DNA of 64,000 nucleotides, taken from positions 1,054,001-1,118,000 of the forward strand of contig NZ_QOVF01000001.1 in assembly GCF_008365385.1 (NCBI RefSeq), written 5' to 3'. The position numbers and the translations under genes were made by a program. Below, in pieces: positions 36,250 through 46,431 of the stretch (position 1 is the first letter of the stretch; every line of letters starts with the position of its first letter). The notes under the pieces were generated by a model, which did not search any database, was not told where the DNA came from, and was given only the letters and a program-made list of their open reading frames with translations. Source of the stretch: Halopseudomonas laoshanensis (GTDB taxonomy: Bacteria; Pseudomonadota; Gammaproteobacteria; Pseudomonadales; Pseudomonadaceae).

Positions 36250-36849
36250 TCAGTAGCGCTCTGAACGCTGCTGGCGAATGCCGCCGCCGTAGTTGCGGTT
36301 GTGATTCTCTCGCGGGCTCTTCTGGTAATACTGGCGCTTGGGTTGCTGGGTAATGCGCTCGCGGTTCTGGCTCCAGGTCTCACGCATCTGAATGCGCTGT
36401 GAACGATTCTGCCGATGCTGAGCACTGTAGTCCGGGCGCTGGTATTGCTCATAGCGCTGATGATTGGGGCGCTGATGCTGTGGCCGGGGATCACGGTACT
36501 TGTTGTAGTACTTGGGCTGCTGTGAGTATTTGGGATGCTGATAGTGCTGCGGCCGTTGCTGATGGTATTTTGGCTGCTGATGCTGATGGCCCGGATAATA
36601 ATTGTATTGCTGCACCTGGTGCGGCTGTGTGTAGATCCGCGAACCCTGGCTGTATATCTGGCGGTGCGGCTGTTGCACCACGATCACCCGCGGCTGCGAT
36701 TGATAGGCCTGTGGATGCTGGACGTACACACCCTGTTTATACCCACCGTGATGCGCAGACTCACGCGGGCTGGCGTAGGGGTTGTTGGCGCAAGCACTGA
36801 GCACCAAGGTTGAAATGCCCACAAGGGCGACACTACGGAGTATGTTCAT
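36250..36849 (-). CDS. Tyr/Gln/His/Arg-rich lipoprotein, low complexity
   Basis: A 199-residue predicted lipoprotein. The signal peptide MNILRSVALVGISTLVLSAC has a standard lipobox (LSAC). The rest is strongly biased: Gln, Tyr, His, Arg and Pro make up most of it, in loose repeats such as HQQPKYHQQRPQHYQHPKYS and QHQRPNHQRYEQYQRPDY. No folded domain is visible. It is positively charged and could bind polyanions, metals (His) or cell-wall material; this is inference. I do not recognise a named family. It is convergent with the small acidic gene. Confidence 0.7.
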   Translation of the reverse strand: MNILRSVALVGISTLVLSACANNPYASPRESAHHGGYKQGVYVQHPQAYQSQPRVIVVQQPHRQIYSQGSRIYTQPHQVQQYNYYPGHQHQQPKYHQQRPQHYQHPKYSQQPKYYNKYRDPRPQHQRPNHQRYEQYQRPDYSAQHRQNRSQRIQMRETWSQNRERITQQPKRQYYQKSPRENHNRNYGGGIRQQRSERY

Positions 36850-37011
36850 CTGGCTGTCTCGCTTCGGTCAGACCGCGTGATTACCGGCGTCTGATGCATC
36901 CTGCAGCGCGGGGATTATTCATATGACCGCAAAACGAACATAAAAACTGCATTGTAAATGTAACTTTACACAGATTTACTCTGCGTTTGCTTCCGCACCA
37001 CCGCCAGGTGA

Positions 37012-38934
37012 TTACACCTTGTAGTATGCCAACAGCGTACGCAATTGCTCGGCCAGCTGTGTCAGATTCTGGCTGGCATCCCGAGTCTGAGCGACCAGTT
37101 CCCCGTTCTTGAGCGCTTCATCACTGATGCGCAGCACATTGCGGTTGATCTCTTCGGCGACCTGACTTTGCTCCTCGGCCGCACTGGCAATCTCGGTATT
37201 GACCTGATTAATGCGCGAGACTGCGCTCATCACATCCGCGAACGCAGTGCCAGCGCCCTGAGCTGCAGAAGCGTTATTGACTGCCAGATTGCGATTTTCA
37301 GCCATCATGGAAGAAGAGCGCGCGACTCCCTGCTGCACGCGTTCGATCATGCCGCGAATCTGTTCGGTAGATGCCTGTGTGCGCTTGGCTAGTGACCGTA
37401 CTTCATCGGCGACAACCGCAAAACCACGACCCTGTTCGCCGGCACGAGCGGCTTCAATTGCCGCATTGAGCGCAAGTAGATTGGTCTGGCCGGCAATGTT
37501 CACAATCACCTCAAGCACCGAACCTATGTCATCGCTGGCTGATGCAAGCTCTTCCATGACGGCCATGGAAGCCGAAATTTCCTCGGCCTGATTCTGAATA
37601 CTGCTAATCGTTTTTGTCAGCGTATCCTTGCCGTCTAGCGCTTGAGCGCTGGCTTGATTGGCGGCGTCTTCTCCGGTTGCGGCGCTTTGCGCCACACTTT
37701 GCGCAGTAAGGCTCATCTCATGCATGGCCGTTGCGACCATTTCGGTTTCCCGGTTCTGCACGCTGATCGACTTGCTGGACTGCTCTGCAACCTGGGCCAA
37801 CTCATTGGCCTGCTGCAGAAGCGTGCTGGATGAGGCCAAAGCCTCGCGGATGGTATGTTGAATGCGATCGAGCAGTCGATCGAACGCCCGGGCCAAGATG
37901 CCGAACTCATCTTTGTTGAGACTGTTGAAGCGCACGGTCAGATCACCATTGCCATCGGCAATCTCCTCAATGGCTTTGATATTGGCGTTCAAGGGGCGCG
38001 CAACCATCAGGTTCATGAGCGCGCCGATGCAGATGGCAAGCACTATCCCGCCGAGGATGATCATGGCAGCAACGGAGAGAGAACTGGCTATGACCTGTTC
38101 GCGGATTTCCGCTATTGAATGGCCGGTGATGATTTCATAGCCCCAGGGAGCGAAAGATCGCTGCTCGATATGCCAGTCGCCACTGTTGCCTTGCAATGCG
38201 TCGCTGATCTGAACGTCAGTCAAATGGTCAGAATGCATTCTGATGTTGCCTTGCGGATCGCGCAGAGCGACAAATCCGGTTTCGAGAATGCGCGCCGTAG
38301 AGATGGCCTCGGAAAGCGCACTCAGGTCAGCCGAGTAGCCGACATACCAGATACCTATTGTGCGCCCGCGTGCATCCTTGATCGGCTCATAGCCGGTGAG
38401 GTAGGGCTGGCCCAATATGTCGACTTGACCGTAAAAGGCTTGGTCAGAGAGCACCGCCTTGATTGCGGCGCCGTTCGGATCAAGCTGGGTGCCGATTGCC
38501 CGCTGGCCATCGCGCAGCACATTGGTGGAGACGCGGATGAAATCATCGCCTTGCCTGGAAAACAGCGTAGCGGTGCCACCCATGATCGCCGTCACGCCGT
38601 CTACCAGATCGAAGTTGTTGGCCTGCTCAATACCACCCAGCAGCAATTGCGGGGCAGAAGCGGCGCCCACACTCAGGTTGCCGGCCAGCTCCGCCTCGCC
38701 AAGCTGGGTACCGCGTTGAATCAGCAGTTGCATGCTGTTCTTGACGCGTTCACTCATGATGGAATTGGTGAGGCTGAGAAGCCTGACCAATTCTTCCTGA
38801 CGGCTGGATGCTTCCGACTGCGCCAGACTGCTGATCTTGTCACTTTGCGTAGCGGAACTGAGAATGACTGCGCCGACGACAAAAACCAGCAGCAGGCAGG
38901 TCAGGGTAAGAACAAATTTCTTTTGAAGTGTCAT
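37012..38934 (-). CDS. methyl-accepting chemotaxis protein with periplasmic Cache domain
   Basis: A 640-residue chemoreceptor. One membrane helix at the N-terminus ([19 protein letters not shown]) and one near residues 290-310 ([20 protein letters not shown]) flank a periplasmic domain of about 260 residues with Cache-type features ([55 protein letters not shown]). A HAMP domain follows, then the signalling coiled coil with the conserved tip [20 protein letters not shown] and [16 protein letters not shown]. The C-terminus lacks a CheR-binding pentapeptide. Ligand unknown. Confidence 0.92.
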   Translation of the reverse strand: MTLQKKFVLTLTCLLLVFVVGAVILSSATQSDKISSLAQSEASSRQEELVRLLSLTNSIMSERVKNSMQLLIQRGTQLGEAELAGNLSVGAASAPQLLLGGIEQANNFDLVDGVTAIMGGTATLFSRQGDDFIRVSTNVLRDGQRAIGTQLDPNGAAIKAVLSDQAFYGQVDILGQPYLTGYEPIKDARGRTIGIWYVGYSADLSALSEAISTARILETGFVALRDPQGNIRMHSDHLTDVQISDALQGNSGDWHIEQRSFAPWGYEIITGHSIAEIREQVIASSLSVAAMIILGGIVLAICIGALMNLMVARPLNANIKAIEEIADGNGDLTVRFNSLNKDEFGILARAFDRLLDRIQHTIREALASSSTLLQQANELAQVAEQSSKSISVQNRETEMVATAMHEMSLTAQSVAQSAATGEDAANQASAQALDGKDTLTKTISSIQNQAEEISASMAVMEELASASDDIGSVLEVIVNIAGQTNLLALNAAIEAARAGEQGRGFAVVADEVRSLAKRTQASTEQIRGMIERVQQGVARSSSMMAENRNLAVNNASAAQGAGTAFADVMSAVSRINQVNTEIASAAEEQSQVAEEINRNVLRISDEALKNGELVAQTRDASQNLTQLAEQLRTLLAYYKV

Positions 38935-39084
38935 GAGTCATCCATGTCTGACAATGCACCAGGCATCATGAATATCGAGTATAGGCGGCAAAAGCCAGGG
39001 CATGCTTATACACGTAACGTGCCGATTTGAATAACAGGCTATGATTCAATCATTACAGCATGGTTTATAACCTGGGGAATAAAA

Positions 39085-39983
39085 ATGGATTGGCGTGGTC
39101 GGCGGCAGAGCCGCAATGTGGAAGATAGACGTGGCCAGCCAATGCGCGGAGCCGGTGGTGCCGGCGGCGTGCTGTTGCTACTCAGGTTCCTGCCCATGAT
39201 GTTGCGCAGCAAAATAGGGCGCGTGGTGCTGGTATTGGGCGTATTGGTGTTTTTTGGCGCACGCCTGCTCGGTATTGACCTGCTTCAGGTCATTGACGGT
39301 GGCGCGCCAACCCCGCTCAGCCCACTCAGGAATTTACCCCGCAGGAACAGGAGTTGGCCGAGTTTGTTTCCGTAGTGCTGGCGGATACCGAGGATACCTG
39401 GAACAACATTTTTGCCGCCTCCGGCGAGCGCTACCAGGAACCACGTCTGGTGCTGTTTTCCAACCGCGTAAATTCAGCCTGCGGTACGGCCAGTTCTGCC
39501 GTGGGGCCTTTCTATTGCCCGGCAGACAATCAGGTGTACCTGGACCTGGTGTTCTTCCGTGACCTCAAGTCTCAGCTAGGTGCGCCGGGCGATTTTGCCC
39601 AGGCCTATGTGATTGCCCATGAAGTGGGTCACCTTGTGCAGAATCTGATGGGTATCAGCCAGAAGGTGCGTGCTGCCGGTGCTGGCAAGAGCTCGGCTCA
39701 GGTCAATGAGCTGTCTGTGCGCCAGGAGTTGCAGGCCGATTGCTTTGCCGGTGTGTGGGGTCACAACGCAGATAACCAGCAGTTGCTTGACGAGGGCGAT
39801 CTGGAAGAGGCGTTGACTGCGGCGTCGGCGATTGGCGATGACCGCCTGCAACGCCGAGGTGGCGGCGATGTGGTGCCAGACAGCTTTACCCACGGCACGT
39901 CCGAGCAACGCATGACCTGGTTCAAGCGCGGATTTGCCAGCGGCGATGTGAGCCAGTGCGATAGCTTTAGTACGCAGATTTAG
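39085..39983 (+). pseudogene. ypfJ: YpfJ-type neutral zinc metallopeptidase, frameshifted
   Basis: The family is a membrane-anchored zinc metallopeptidase. Frame 1 (39085-39375) gives the N-terminus MDWRGRRQSRNVEDRRGQ and a membrane helix (RVVLVLGVLVFFGARLLGI). The rest lies in another frame ending at 39983: ELAEFVSVVLADTEDTWNNI, the zinc motif VIAHEVGHLVQN, ELQADCFAGVWG and FTHGTSEQRMTWFKRGF. The frames join if one C is added to the CCCC run at 39311-39314, giving a continuous GGAPTPAQPTQEF. A real one-base deletion or an assembly/sequencing error are both possible. The last four bases overlap the GGDEF-EAL gene on the other strand. Confidence 0.85.
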
Positions 39984-42223
39984 ATTAGATCTGCATCGGT
40001 AGAAGCAGGGTTTAGCTGGTTGATGAGCGAGCAAAGGTCAGTGAAATTCATGGGTTTTGCGAACAGGTAGCCTTGCAGCTCATCACACTGGTTTTTTACC
40101 AGGAAGTCGCGCTGGCCTTCTCTTTCTACACCTTCTGCGGTGATACGCAGGTTTAAATGGTGAGCCATTGAAATAATGCCCTGACAGATCGCCGCATCCT
40201 GCGCATTATGGTCGATTCCCTTTATGAAGCTTCGATCAATTTTGATCTTGTTGATGGGCAACACCTTCAGATAGTTCATGCTCGAGAACCCGACCCCAAA
40301 ATCGTCAATGGCCAGCTTCACGCCCATATTTTTCAACTGATGCAAGGTATCCAGCGCCCTATCGGCGTGATCCATTAGCACGGTCTCGGTAATTTCCAGC
40401 TCCAACTGATCAGCTCGCAACCGGTGCTTGTCCAGCGCAGCTTGAATGGTAGGTACGAAGCTGGCGCGCAGTAGATGAGTGGATGAAATGTTGACCGCAA
40501 TACAGGGAAGTGCGATTCCGGCATCAGTTAGCTCCCGTAGATGTCGGCAGGCGGTGTCGAGTACCCACAGCGTAAGCGGAATGATTTGTCCGGTTGTCTC
40601 TGCGATGGGGATGAAATAGGCCGGCGATACCGGGCCGCGAACAGGGTGCGACCAACGCAGTAGTGCTTCGGCTCCCGCTACTTTGCGCGTCCCACTGTCG
40701 ACTTGCGGTTGATAGTGCAGCTCCAGGGCATGCGTATCGATCGCGTGCTGCAGATCATTGCGCAGCTGGGTCATTTCATATTCCTGTTGCGACAGGCCTC
40801 GGGTATACCAGGATGCGTTATTACGACCCTCCTGTTTGGCTTGGTACATTGCCGCGTCGGCTTGCCGGATTAACTGCAGCGGTTGCTCAATGTCCCCGTC
40901 ACTCATCACAACGCCGACGCTGGCAGTCACGCGCAAATCGATTGTGTCGATCTGATAAGGATCCGCAATATCCGCAAGCAAACGTTCGGCAATAGTGGAT
41001 ACCGCGTGTTCGTTGGCCACCCCTGGAAGTATCACGATAAATTCGTCGCCGCCCATTCGCGCAACTGTATCTCCTGGTCGAACTATGGCGAGCATGCGTT
41101 TAGCGACCTCTACCAGCACTTGATCACCAAGGTAATGGCTGAAATTGTCATTGATCGGTTTGAAGCCATCGAGGTCAATTAGCATGACGGCCAAATGGCC
41201 CCCGGCTTGCTGAGCATCCAGGCAGGCCTGCTTCAACCTTTCTTCCAGCAATGGTCTGTTCGGCAAACCGGTCAGGCTGTCGTGCGTGGCCTGGAAAACC
41301 AGTTCCGCCTGAAAGCGCCGAGCCTCGTTATGGCTGGCATCCGCTTTCCGGGCAGCGGCGAGGGTTGCGCGGAGATTGAAGCGAGTGATGTAAGCAAACA
41401 CCAGCAAGCCAAGAATGAGTATTGGAAATAACCACATCAGCATGGTGTCACCGGGCTGCGGAGGCTCCCAGCGCAGGGTGATAGGTTCACCATTCATGAC
41501 ATCAAGCCGGAGCGCTGGTGGTGCATTGGCATCATCGCTATCGTTTGCCACGCGCAGTTGGCTTATACCGAAGCTTTCTCCTGCAGCCGCCAACTTCGCG
41601 GGCCCGAGCCGGTCGACCATTACCAGAACAGAACCTGGACCGGGCATTTCTTTGACATAAGGGTCGCCGCCGCTGGTAAATGCTGCTGTGGCAATCATCA
41701 TCGGATGGCCCTGATCAGCAATTACAGCAAACGCGACTTCCTCATCCTCGGCCAGCTGGCGGGCTTCCGCCAGCAGACTAACCACATCTTGCTTGAGCCA
41801 ATTGTCGAGCGTAAGGTCCTGCCGTAGTTCGCCGTCAATGACCGCATAAGTAGTGATGTTGTTGCCGTTGACTACGAACAGGCCTTCATATTCGAAACTC
41901 TCAAACATGTGAGCGCCGAGGTTGTTACGGGTATAAGCCCAATCCACATCGATGTCGCCGTTCATGCGCTCATAGGCATCGCCCCAGAACGCATAGTCAC
42001 CCATCACTGTCATTATGGAGTCGGAGCGCAGTTCAACAGCCTTTTCGACATAAAAAAGGGTTTGCTCGCGGCTGCTGCTGTTGAGCTGTAGCGCAACCAC
42101 TACCAATGCCAAGCCACCGATGAAAAACAGCCCGAATAACAAACCAGACATACACATAATTGACTGGCGGATATATCGCTGATGGGTAGTAAGAGGTTCT
42201 GGGTAGGAAGGGGATAGTGGCAT
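39980..42223 (-). CDS. CHASE4-GGDEF-EAL cyclic-di-GMP protein
   Basis: A 747-residue inner-membrane protein for cyclic-di-GMP turnover. A helix near residues 25-47 and another near 265-283 flank a periplasmic CHASE4-like sensor (DYAFWGDAYERMNGDIDVDW). The GGDEF domain has ARMGGDEFIVILPG, and the inhibition site RPGD lies five residues before GGDEF, so it is probably a feedback-controlled cyclase. The EAL domain has YQPQV, AEALLRWSHP, LELEITETVLM, and LAIDDFGVGFSSMNYL. All catalytic motifs of both domains seem kept, so it could make or break cyclic-di-GMP. Two overlapping convergent genes. Confidence 0.93.
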   Translation of the reverse strand: MPLSPSYPEPLTTHQRYIRQSIMCMSGLLFGLFFIGGLALVVVALQLNSSSREQTLFYVEKAVELRSDSIMTVMGDYAFWGDAYERMNGDIDVDWAYTRNNLGAHMFESFEYEGLFVVNGNNITTYAVIDGELRQDLTLDNWLKQDVVSLLAEARQLAEDEEVAFAVIADQGHPMMIATAAFTSGGDPYVKEMPGPGSVLVMVDRLGPAKLAAAGESFGISQLRVANDSDDANAPPALRLDVMNGEPITLRWEPPQPGDTMLMWLFPILILGLLVFAYITRFNLRATLAAARKADASHNEARRFQAELVFQATHDSLTGLPNRPLLEERLKQACLDAQQAGGHLAVMLIDLDGFKPINDNFSHYLGDQVLVEVAKRMLAIVRPGDTVARMGGDEFIVILPGVANEHAVSTIAERLLADIADPYQIDTIDLRVTASVGVVMSDGDIEQPLQLIRQADAAMYQAKQEGRNNASWYTRGLSQQEYEMTQLRNDLQHAIDTHALELHYQPQVDSGTRKVAGAEALLRWSHPVRGPVSPAYFIPIAETTGQIIPLTLWVLDTACRHLRELTDAGIALPCIAVNISSTHLLRASFVPTIQAALDKHRLRADQLELEITETVLMDHADRALDTLHQLKNMGVKLAIDDFGVGFSSMNYLKVLPINKIKIDRSFIKGIDHNAQDAAICQGIISMAHHLNLRITAEGVEREGQRDFLVKNQCDELQGYLFAKPMNFTDLCSLINQLNPASTDADLI

Positions 42224-42299
42224 TGACAGTTCCTGACAGCTTCAAATGGTGGAATACCGCTGAACTGCCTATCACTACTGCAGTGATGTCATTATGACA

Positions 42300-44612
42300 C
42301 TATAGCTTTTTATTTTCTGTATGCATCGGACGAACTGCAGGTTTTGACAGTCTGTGCACTTCCGGTTGCCACCATCGCGGCAGCAACTCCCGAACCGCCC
42401 TTTGGTTATACCTATCGTCGAGTAGGTACACCACGCCTTGATCCTCGGTGGTACGAATTACCCGACCAGCAGCCTGCACGACCTTTTGCAGGCCGGGGTA
42501 CAGGTAGGTGTAGTCATAACCGTTGCCAAACATCGCCTCCATGCGATTGCGGATCTCTTCGTTGATCGGATTGATCTGGGGCAGCCCCAAGGTCGCTATA
42601 AAGGCGCCAATCAGCCGGTCCCCGGGCAGGTCGATACCTTCACCAAAGGCGCCGCCCAGCACGGCAAAACCAATGCCCTGCGAAGCCAGATGGAAGCGCG
42701 AAAGGAAATACGAGCGCTCGACTTCATTCATGCTGCGCGACTGCGCCCACACTGGAATATGCGGGTAGTCCCTGGCGAACTGGTCCATTGCTTGCTGCAG
42801 GTAAGCGTAGCTGCTGAAAAACGCCAGATAATTCCCCGGTCGGCGCTGGAACTGGTCGGCCATCAACTGAGCAATAGGTTGCAGGCTGGATTGGCGATGC
42901 AGGTAGCGGGTAGACAGGTTGCTGACGCTGAGCACTTCCAGCTGCTCGGCGGCAAAGGGCGATTCCACATCAATCCATTGAGTGCCCTCGGGCAGACCCA
43001 GCAGGTCGGCGTAGTAATTGGCCGGGCTCAGAGTGGCGGAAAACAGTGTGGTGCTGTGCGCTGCATTGAAACGCTGAGCCAGGAAGGGCGCAGGCACTAC
43101 GTTGCGCAGGCACAGAATCGAGGTGGTGCACAGGCTGCTTTCTTCATCGCGAGTAATGTCGAACAGCGAGTGCGGGCCGTAGGCCTCGGCCAGCCGGCAG
43201 AACAGCATGGCCTGCAGATAGAATTCCAGCAGCAGCGTATGGTTGCCGGTGGGCTGGTCGGTCAGGTGATCGGTGATGGCGCTGACGCATTTCTGCAGCG
43301 CCACAACAAACAGATCGGCCACCGCCGGATACACCTGGTAGGGCATGATCTGATCCCGGTGCAACTGCTCCCAGTGCCGGCTGACCCGCTCCAGCGCACC
43401 CTTGACCCGGCCCGGTACGATGCGGCTCAGAGCGTGCAAGTCTTCCTGTACCAGTTCCGCGGTATACATGCTGCGGCCACGTTCGATCAGGTTATGCGCT
43501 TCATCCACCAGCAGCGTCACGCGCCAACCGTTCAGTTGGGTCAGGCCGTAGAGCAGGGCGTTCATGTCGAAGTAGTAGTTGTAATCGCAGACCACCACAT
43601 CGGACCAGCGGCACAGCTCCTGGCTCAGATAATAGGGGCAGATCTGATGCGCGAGCGCCACCTGCCGCACCGCTGACTGGTCCAGCCAGTTCAGCTCCAC
43701 GGCGGCCTGCCGTGCTGCCGGCAGCCGATCAAAAAAGCCCTGGGCCAGTGGGCAGGAATCACCGTGGCAGGACCTGTCCGGATACTCGCAAGCCTTGCTG
43801 CGCGCTACATGTTCAAGTACCCGCAACGGCATCGCCGGCTCCTGACTGCGCAGTACCTCCAGGGCATCCAGCCCCAGTTTGCGGCCCGGCGTTTTCGCGG
43901 TGAGAAAGAATAGCCGATCGAGTTTCTGCTCCGGGAAGCTTTTCAGTTGAGGAAATAAGGTGCCCAGCGTTTTGCCTATCCCGGTGGTGGCCTGGGCCAT
44001 CAGGCTGTAACCGTCGCGGGCGGCGCGGTATACATTTTCTGCCAGTTGGCGCTGGCCGCGGCGAAAGTCGGGGTAGGGAAAGCGCAACTTTTCCAGGCTC
44101 TGATCGCGAGCGCTGCGATGTGCCGTTTCCTGCTCGGCCCAGGCGACGAAGCGGCTGCACAGCAGGTCGAAGAAAGCTTTCAGGTCCGCGGCGCTGTGCT
44201 CTTCGTGAAACACGCTTTCCTGTTGGGTGATGACGTTGAAATACACCACCGCCAGGTTAATCTCGGTCAGCTCCTGGGCGCTGCACAGCAACCAGCCGTA
44301 TACCTTGGCCTGGGCCCAATGCAACAGCCGGTGGTTTTGCGGAATGCGCGAAATGTCGCCGCGGTGGGTTTTGATCTCCTCCAGCAGATTCTGCTCGGGA
44401 TCATAACCATCAGCACGGCCTGCCACCAGCAATCCGGGGTATTCACCGCTCAGGGGCAATTCGGCTATATAGCCGGCCGCGCGTCGGGACACTACCGTAT
44501 GGTGCCCGGTAATCCCTTCCTGGGCCGTGGGCGACGGGGTGAATCGCAGGTCCAGGTCACCTTCCTTGGCCGTGAATTCGCACAGGGCGCGCACCGCAAC
44601 GCGATAACTCAT
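42300..44612 (-). CDS. XPD/DinG-type superfamily 2 DNA helicase
   Basis: Iron-sulfur-type Rad3/XPD-like DNA helicase, 770 residues. An N-terminal PD-(D/E)xK-like region (LLVAGRADGYDPEQNLLEEI) is followed by Walker A ATTGIGKTLGTLFPQLKSF near residue 207. Cysteines in CEYPDRSCHGDSC (about 273-286) and CPYYLSQELCRW make the Fe-S cluster site. The DEAH box is TLLVDEAHNLIERGRS near residue 369, and motif VI is VVQAAGRVIRTTEDQG. The start ATG (44612) overlaps the stop of the VRR-NUC gene by four bases. The pairing with the FAN1-type nuclease suggests a common DNA repair role; this is inference from context. Confidence 0.9.
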   Translation of the reverse strand: MSYRVAVRALCEFTAKEGDLDLRFTPSPTAQEGITGHHTVVSRRAAGYIAELPLSGEYPGLLVAGRADGYDPEQNLLEEIKTHRGDISRIPQNHRLLHWAQAKVYGWLLCSAQELTEINLAVVYFNVITQQESVFHEEHSAADLKAFFDLLCSRFVAWAEQETAHRSARDQSLEKLRFPYPDFRRGQRQLAENVYRAARDGYSLMAQATTGIGKTLGTLFPQLKSFPEQKLDRLFFLTAKTPGRKLGLDALEVLRSQEPAMPLRVLEHVARSKACEYPDRSCHGDSCPLAQGFFDRLPAARQAAVELNWLDQSAVRQVALAHQICPYYLSQELCRWSDVVVCDYNYYFDMNALLYGLTQLNGWRVTLLVDEAHNLIERGRSMYTAELVQEDLHALSRIVPGRVKGALERVSRHWEQLHRDQIMPYQVYPAVADLFVVALQKCVSAITDHLTDQPTGNHTLLLEFYLQAMLFCRLAEAYGPHSLFDITRDEESSLCTTSILCLRNVVPAPFLAQRFNAAHSTTLFSATLSPANYYADLLGLPEGTQWIDVESPFAAEQLEVLSVSNLSTRYLHRQSSLQPIAQLMADQFQRRPGNYLAFFSSYAYLQQAMDQFARDYPHIPVWAQSRSMNEVERSYFLSRFHLASQGIGFAVLGGAFGEGIDLPGDRLIGAFIATLGLPQINPINEEIRNRMEAMFGNGYDYTYLYPGLQKVVQAAGRVIRTTEDQGVVYLLDDRYNQRAVRELLPRWWQPEVHRLSKPAVRPMHTENKKL

Positions 44613-46255
44613 GTGTTGGCCCATTGCACGTAGCAGACGTCCACCGGCATGGCGTGCTGAGCGCATACCGCCAGCCAGCGGCGCTGGTTGTCCTGTAGCC
44701 GATCACCGGGGCCTTTGACCTCGATCATGCGGTAGCGCTGCTCTGCGGGCCAGAACTGGATCAGATCCGGCATGCCGGTGCGATTGGCGCGAATGTCTGC
44801 CAGCAGCCGGTCGAACCAGATGTGCAGATGCGCTGCTGGCAGGCAATGCAGGGCCTGATCCAACAGTGCCTGATCAAGCAAGCCCCAGAACACGAAGGGT
44901 GATTGAATGCCGTACTTGTCCTGCCAGGTGCGACGGATCACGTTGTGATAGTCGCCGGAGCTTAACTGCGCGAAGCAGTTATCGAACAGCTCGGCACGTC
45001 GCAGCCGAAATTCCGGCTCGTGCAGGTCTACCGGGCCGCTGTGAAACGGATGGAAAAAGGCGCCGGGCAAAGGAGCAAAAATGGCTTCCCAGCAGAGCAG
45101 GCCGAACAGACTGTTGATCAGCCCGTTCTCTACATAGTGCACCGGGGCGTCGTCGCTATGCAGATGTTCGCGCACGCGGTATTCAACGCTGGACGCTTGG
45201 CTCTGCTCGCGTGGTAACAGCAGATCGATTCTGCCGGCAGGCGGTTCAGGCCTCGCTGCCGGCCTTGGCTGTCCGGTTTTGGCGGCCAGGCGCTTGATCG
45301 CCCGCTCGACCAGTTGCAGCTCGGTATCGCTTTCCGGCGTTTGCCTGGCGGCCAGCGCGAGCGCATGGGCGGCGTGGTAGTCGTGCTGCTTTTCCAGGGT
45401 GCGAATCAGCCGTTGCCGGGCGCCCGGATGACCACAGCGCTGGTAGGCCGCGACAGCTTCGGGCAAACGCTCCTCTCGCTCCAGCTGCCGAGCTAGCTTG
45501 AACAGCAGCCGATTGTGGCGCGAGTTCAAGTAGGCGCTGGTCGGCTCGAAGCCACTCAATTGCGCCAGAATCGCCTCTATCGGCTCATCAGCGTCAAAAG
45601 CTGCCCGGCATTGCCATAGATACAGGTATTGCTCCACCTCGGCGCGGCTAGCAAAGCCCCGCGATTCCTCAGCAATCGGCACCTGCTCATAGCGGAATAT
45701 GCCCAGGTCAGCCAAGACGAACTCTGCCCAGCTTTGCTCCAGATTACCGAAGAACAGCAGACGCAGGCGCTCGCAGAGCGCATTGATAGTCAGGCTGTAG
45801 ACGAGGTCGTCGACCAGCGGACACCACTGCTGGAAGGTTTTCGGTGCGGGCTGATCGCTGCTCAGTAACGGCAGCAGATCGGCCTTACTCGGGCTGCGCG
45901 GCCCAGCCGGCAGATCGAAGGCACGCAGGGCCTCGGCTTTACGCAGCAGCGCGAGCACCTCATACAGGTGCAGTTCAACGTCCGGGCGCACCCAGCCAGT
46001 ATTGCAAAGCGGTGTTGCTGCCTGGTGTATATCACCGATCTCGGCGTAGTGGAGTTTACTGGCACGAAAGTGCTCACCCTTGCGCATGACCATTCTCACC
46101 AGCAACGCCTGGCTTGGCTGCGGCAACTGCTGAAATTCGCGAATAAACCCCAGCTCTTCGGCGCTCAGCAGATCGGCATAGCGCGCCTGCACCCAGAGCA
46201 GGGCGGTGAGAAAGTTCTGCAGGTAATAAAACGAAGGGATGTTGGGTTCGGCCAT
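44609..46255 (-). CDS. FAN1-type nuclease with VRR-NUC domain
   Basis: 548-residue bacterial FAN1 homologue, a structure-specific 5' flap nuclease and exonuclease that can unhook interstrand crosslinks. The middle part is helical repeats (EAVAAYQRCGHPGARQRLIR, EKQHDYHAAHALAL). The C-terminal VRR-NUC domain has HIWFDRLLADIRANRTGMPD then LIQFWP and RMIEVKGPGDRLQDNQRRW, with the catalytic Asp of GMPDLIQF and the Glu-Val-Lys of IEVKGPG. There is no SAP domain or UBZ finger, as usual in bacteria. The stop overlaps the helicase start, so the two are made together. Confidence 0.9.
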   Translation of the reverse strand: MAEPNIPSFYYLQNFLTALLWVQARYADLLSAEELGFIREFQQLPQPSQALLVRMVMRKGEHFRASKLHYAEIGDIHQAATPLCNTGWVRPDVELHLYEVLALLRKAEALRAFDLPAGPRSPSKADLLPLLSSDQPAPKTFQQWCPLVDDLVYSLTINALCERLRLLFFGNLEQSWAEFVLADLGIFRYEQVPIAEESRGFASRAEVEQYLYLWQCRAAFDADEPIEAILAQLSGFEPTSAYLNSRHNRLLFKLARQLEREERLPEAVAAYQRCGHPGARQRLIRTLEKQHDYHAAHALALAARQTPESDTELQLVERAIKRLAAKTGQPRPAARPEPPAGRIDLLLPREQSQASSVEYRVREHLHSDDAPVHYVENGLINSLFGLLCWEAIFAPLPGAFFHPFHSGPVDLHEPEFRLRRAELFDNCFAQLSSGDYHNVIRRTWQDKYGIQSPFVFWGLLDQALLDQALHCLPAAHLHIWFDRLLADIRANRTGMPDLIQFWPAEQRYRMIEVKGPGDRLQDNQRRWLAVCAQHAMPVDVCYVQWANT

Positions 46256-46431
46256 GGCGTGTATTCTACTAGCTATTCATACAGTAGTCTGCCTGGCTGT
46301 TCTACGAGCTTCAAGCACGGTAGTGCGAATACCGGAAACTCGCCCGTGCATGGCAATCAGAGTAAAGTGACTGAATAACATTTGTTCACCCAACCCGAGC
46401 ACCATTTGCTGAATTGCCTGAGGTAACCCCA

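Noticed and set aside
42438-43676. 412-codon plus-strand frame inside the helicase gene
   Set aside because: Antisense shadow of the helicase gene; the helicase motifs are in the minus-strand frame and no motif is seen in this one.
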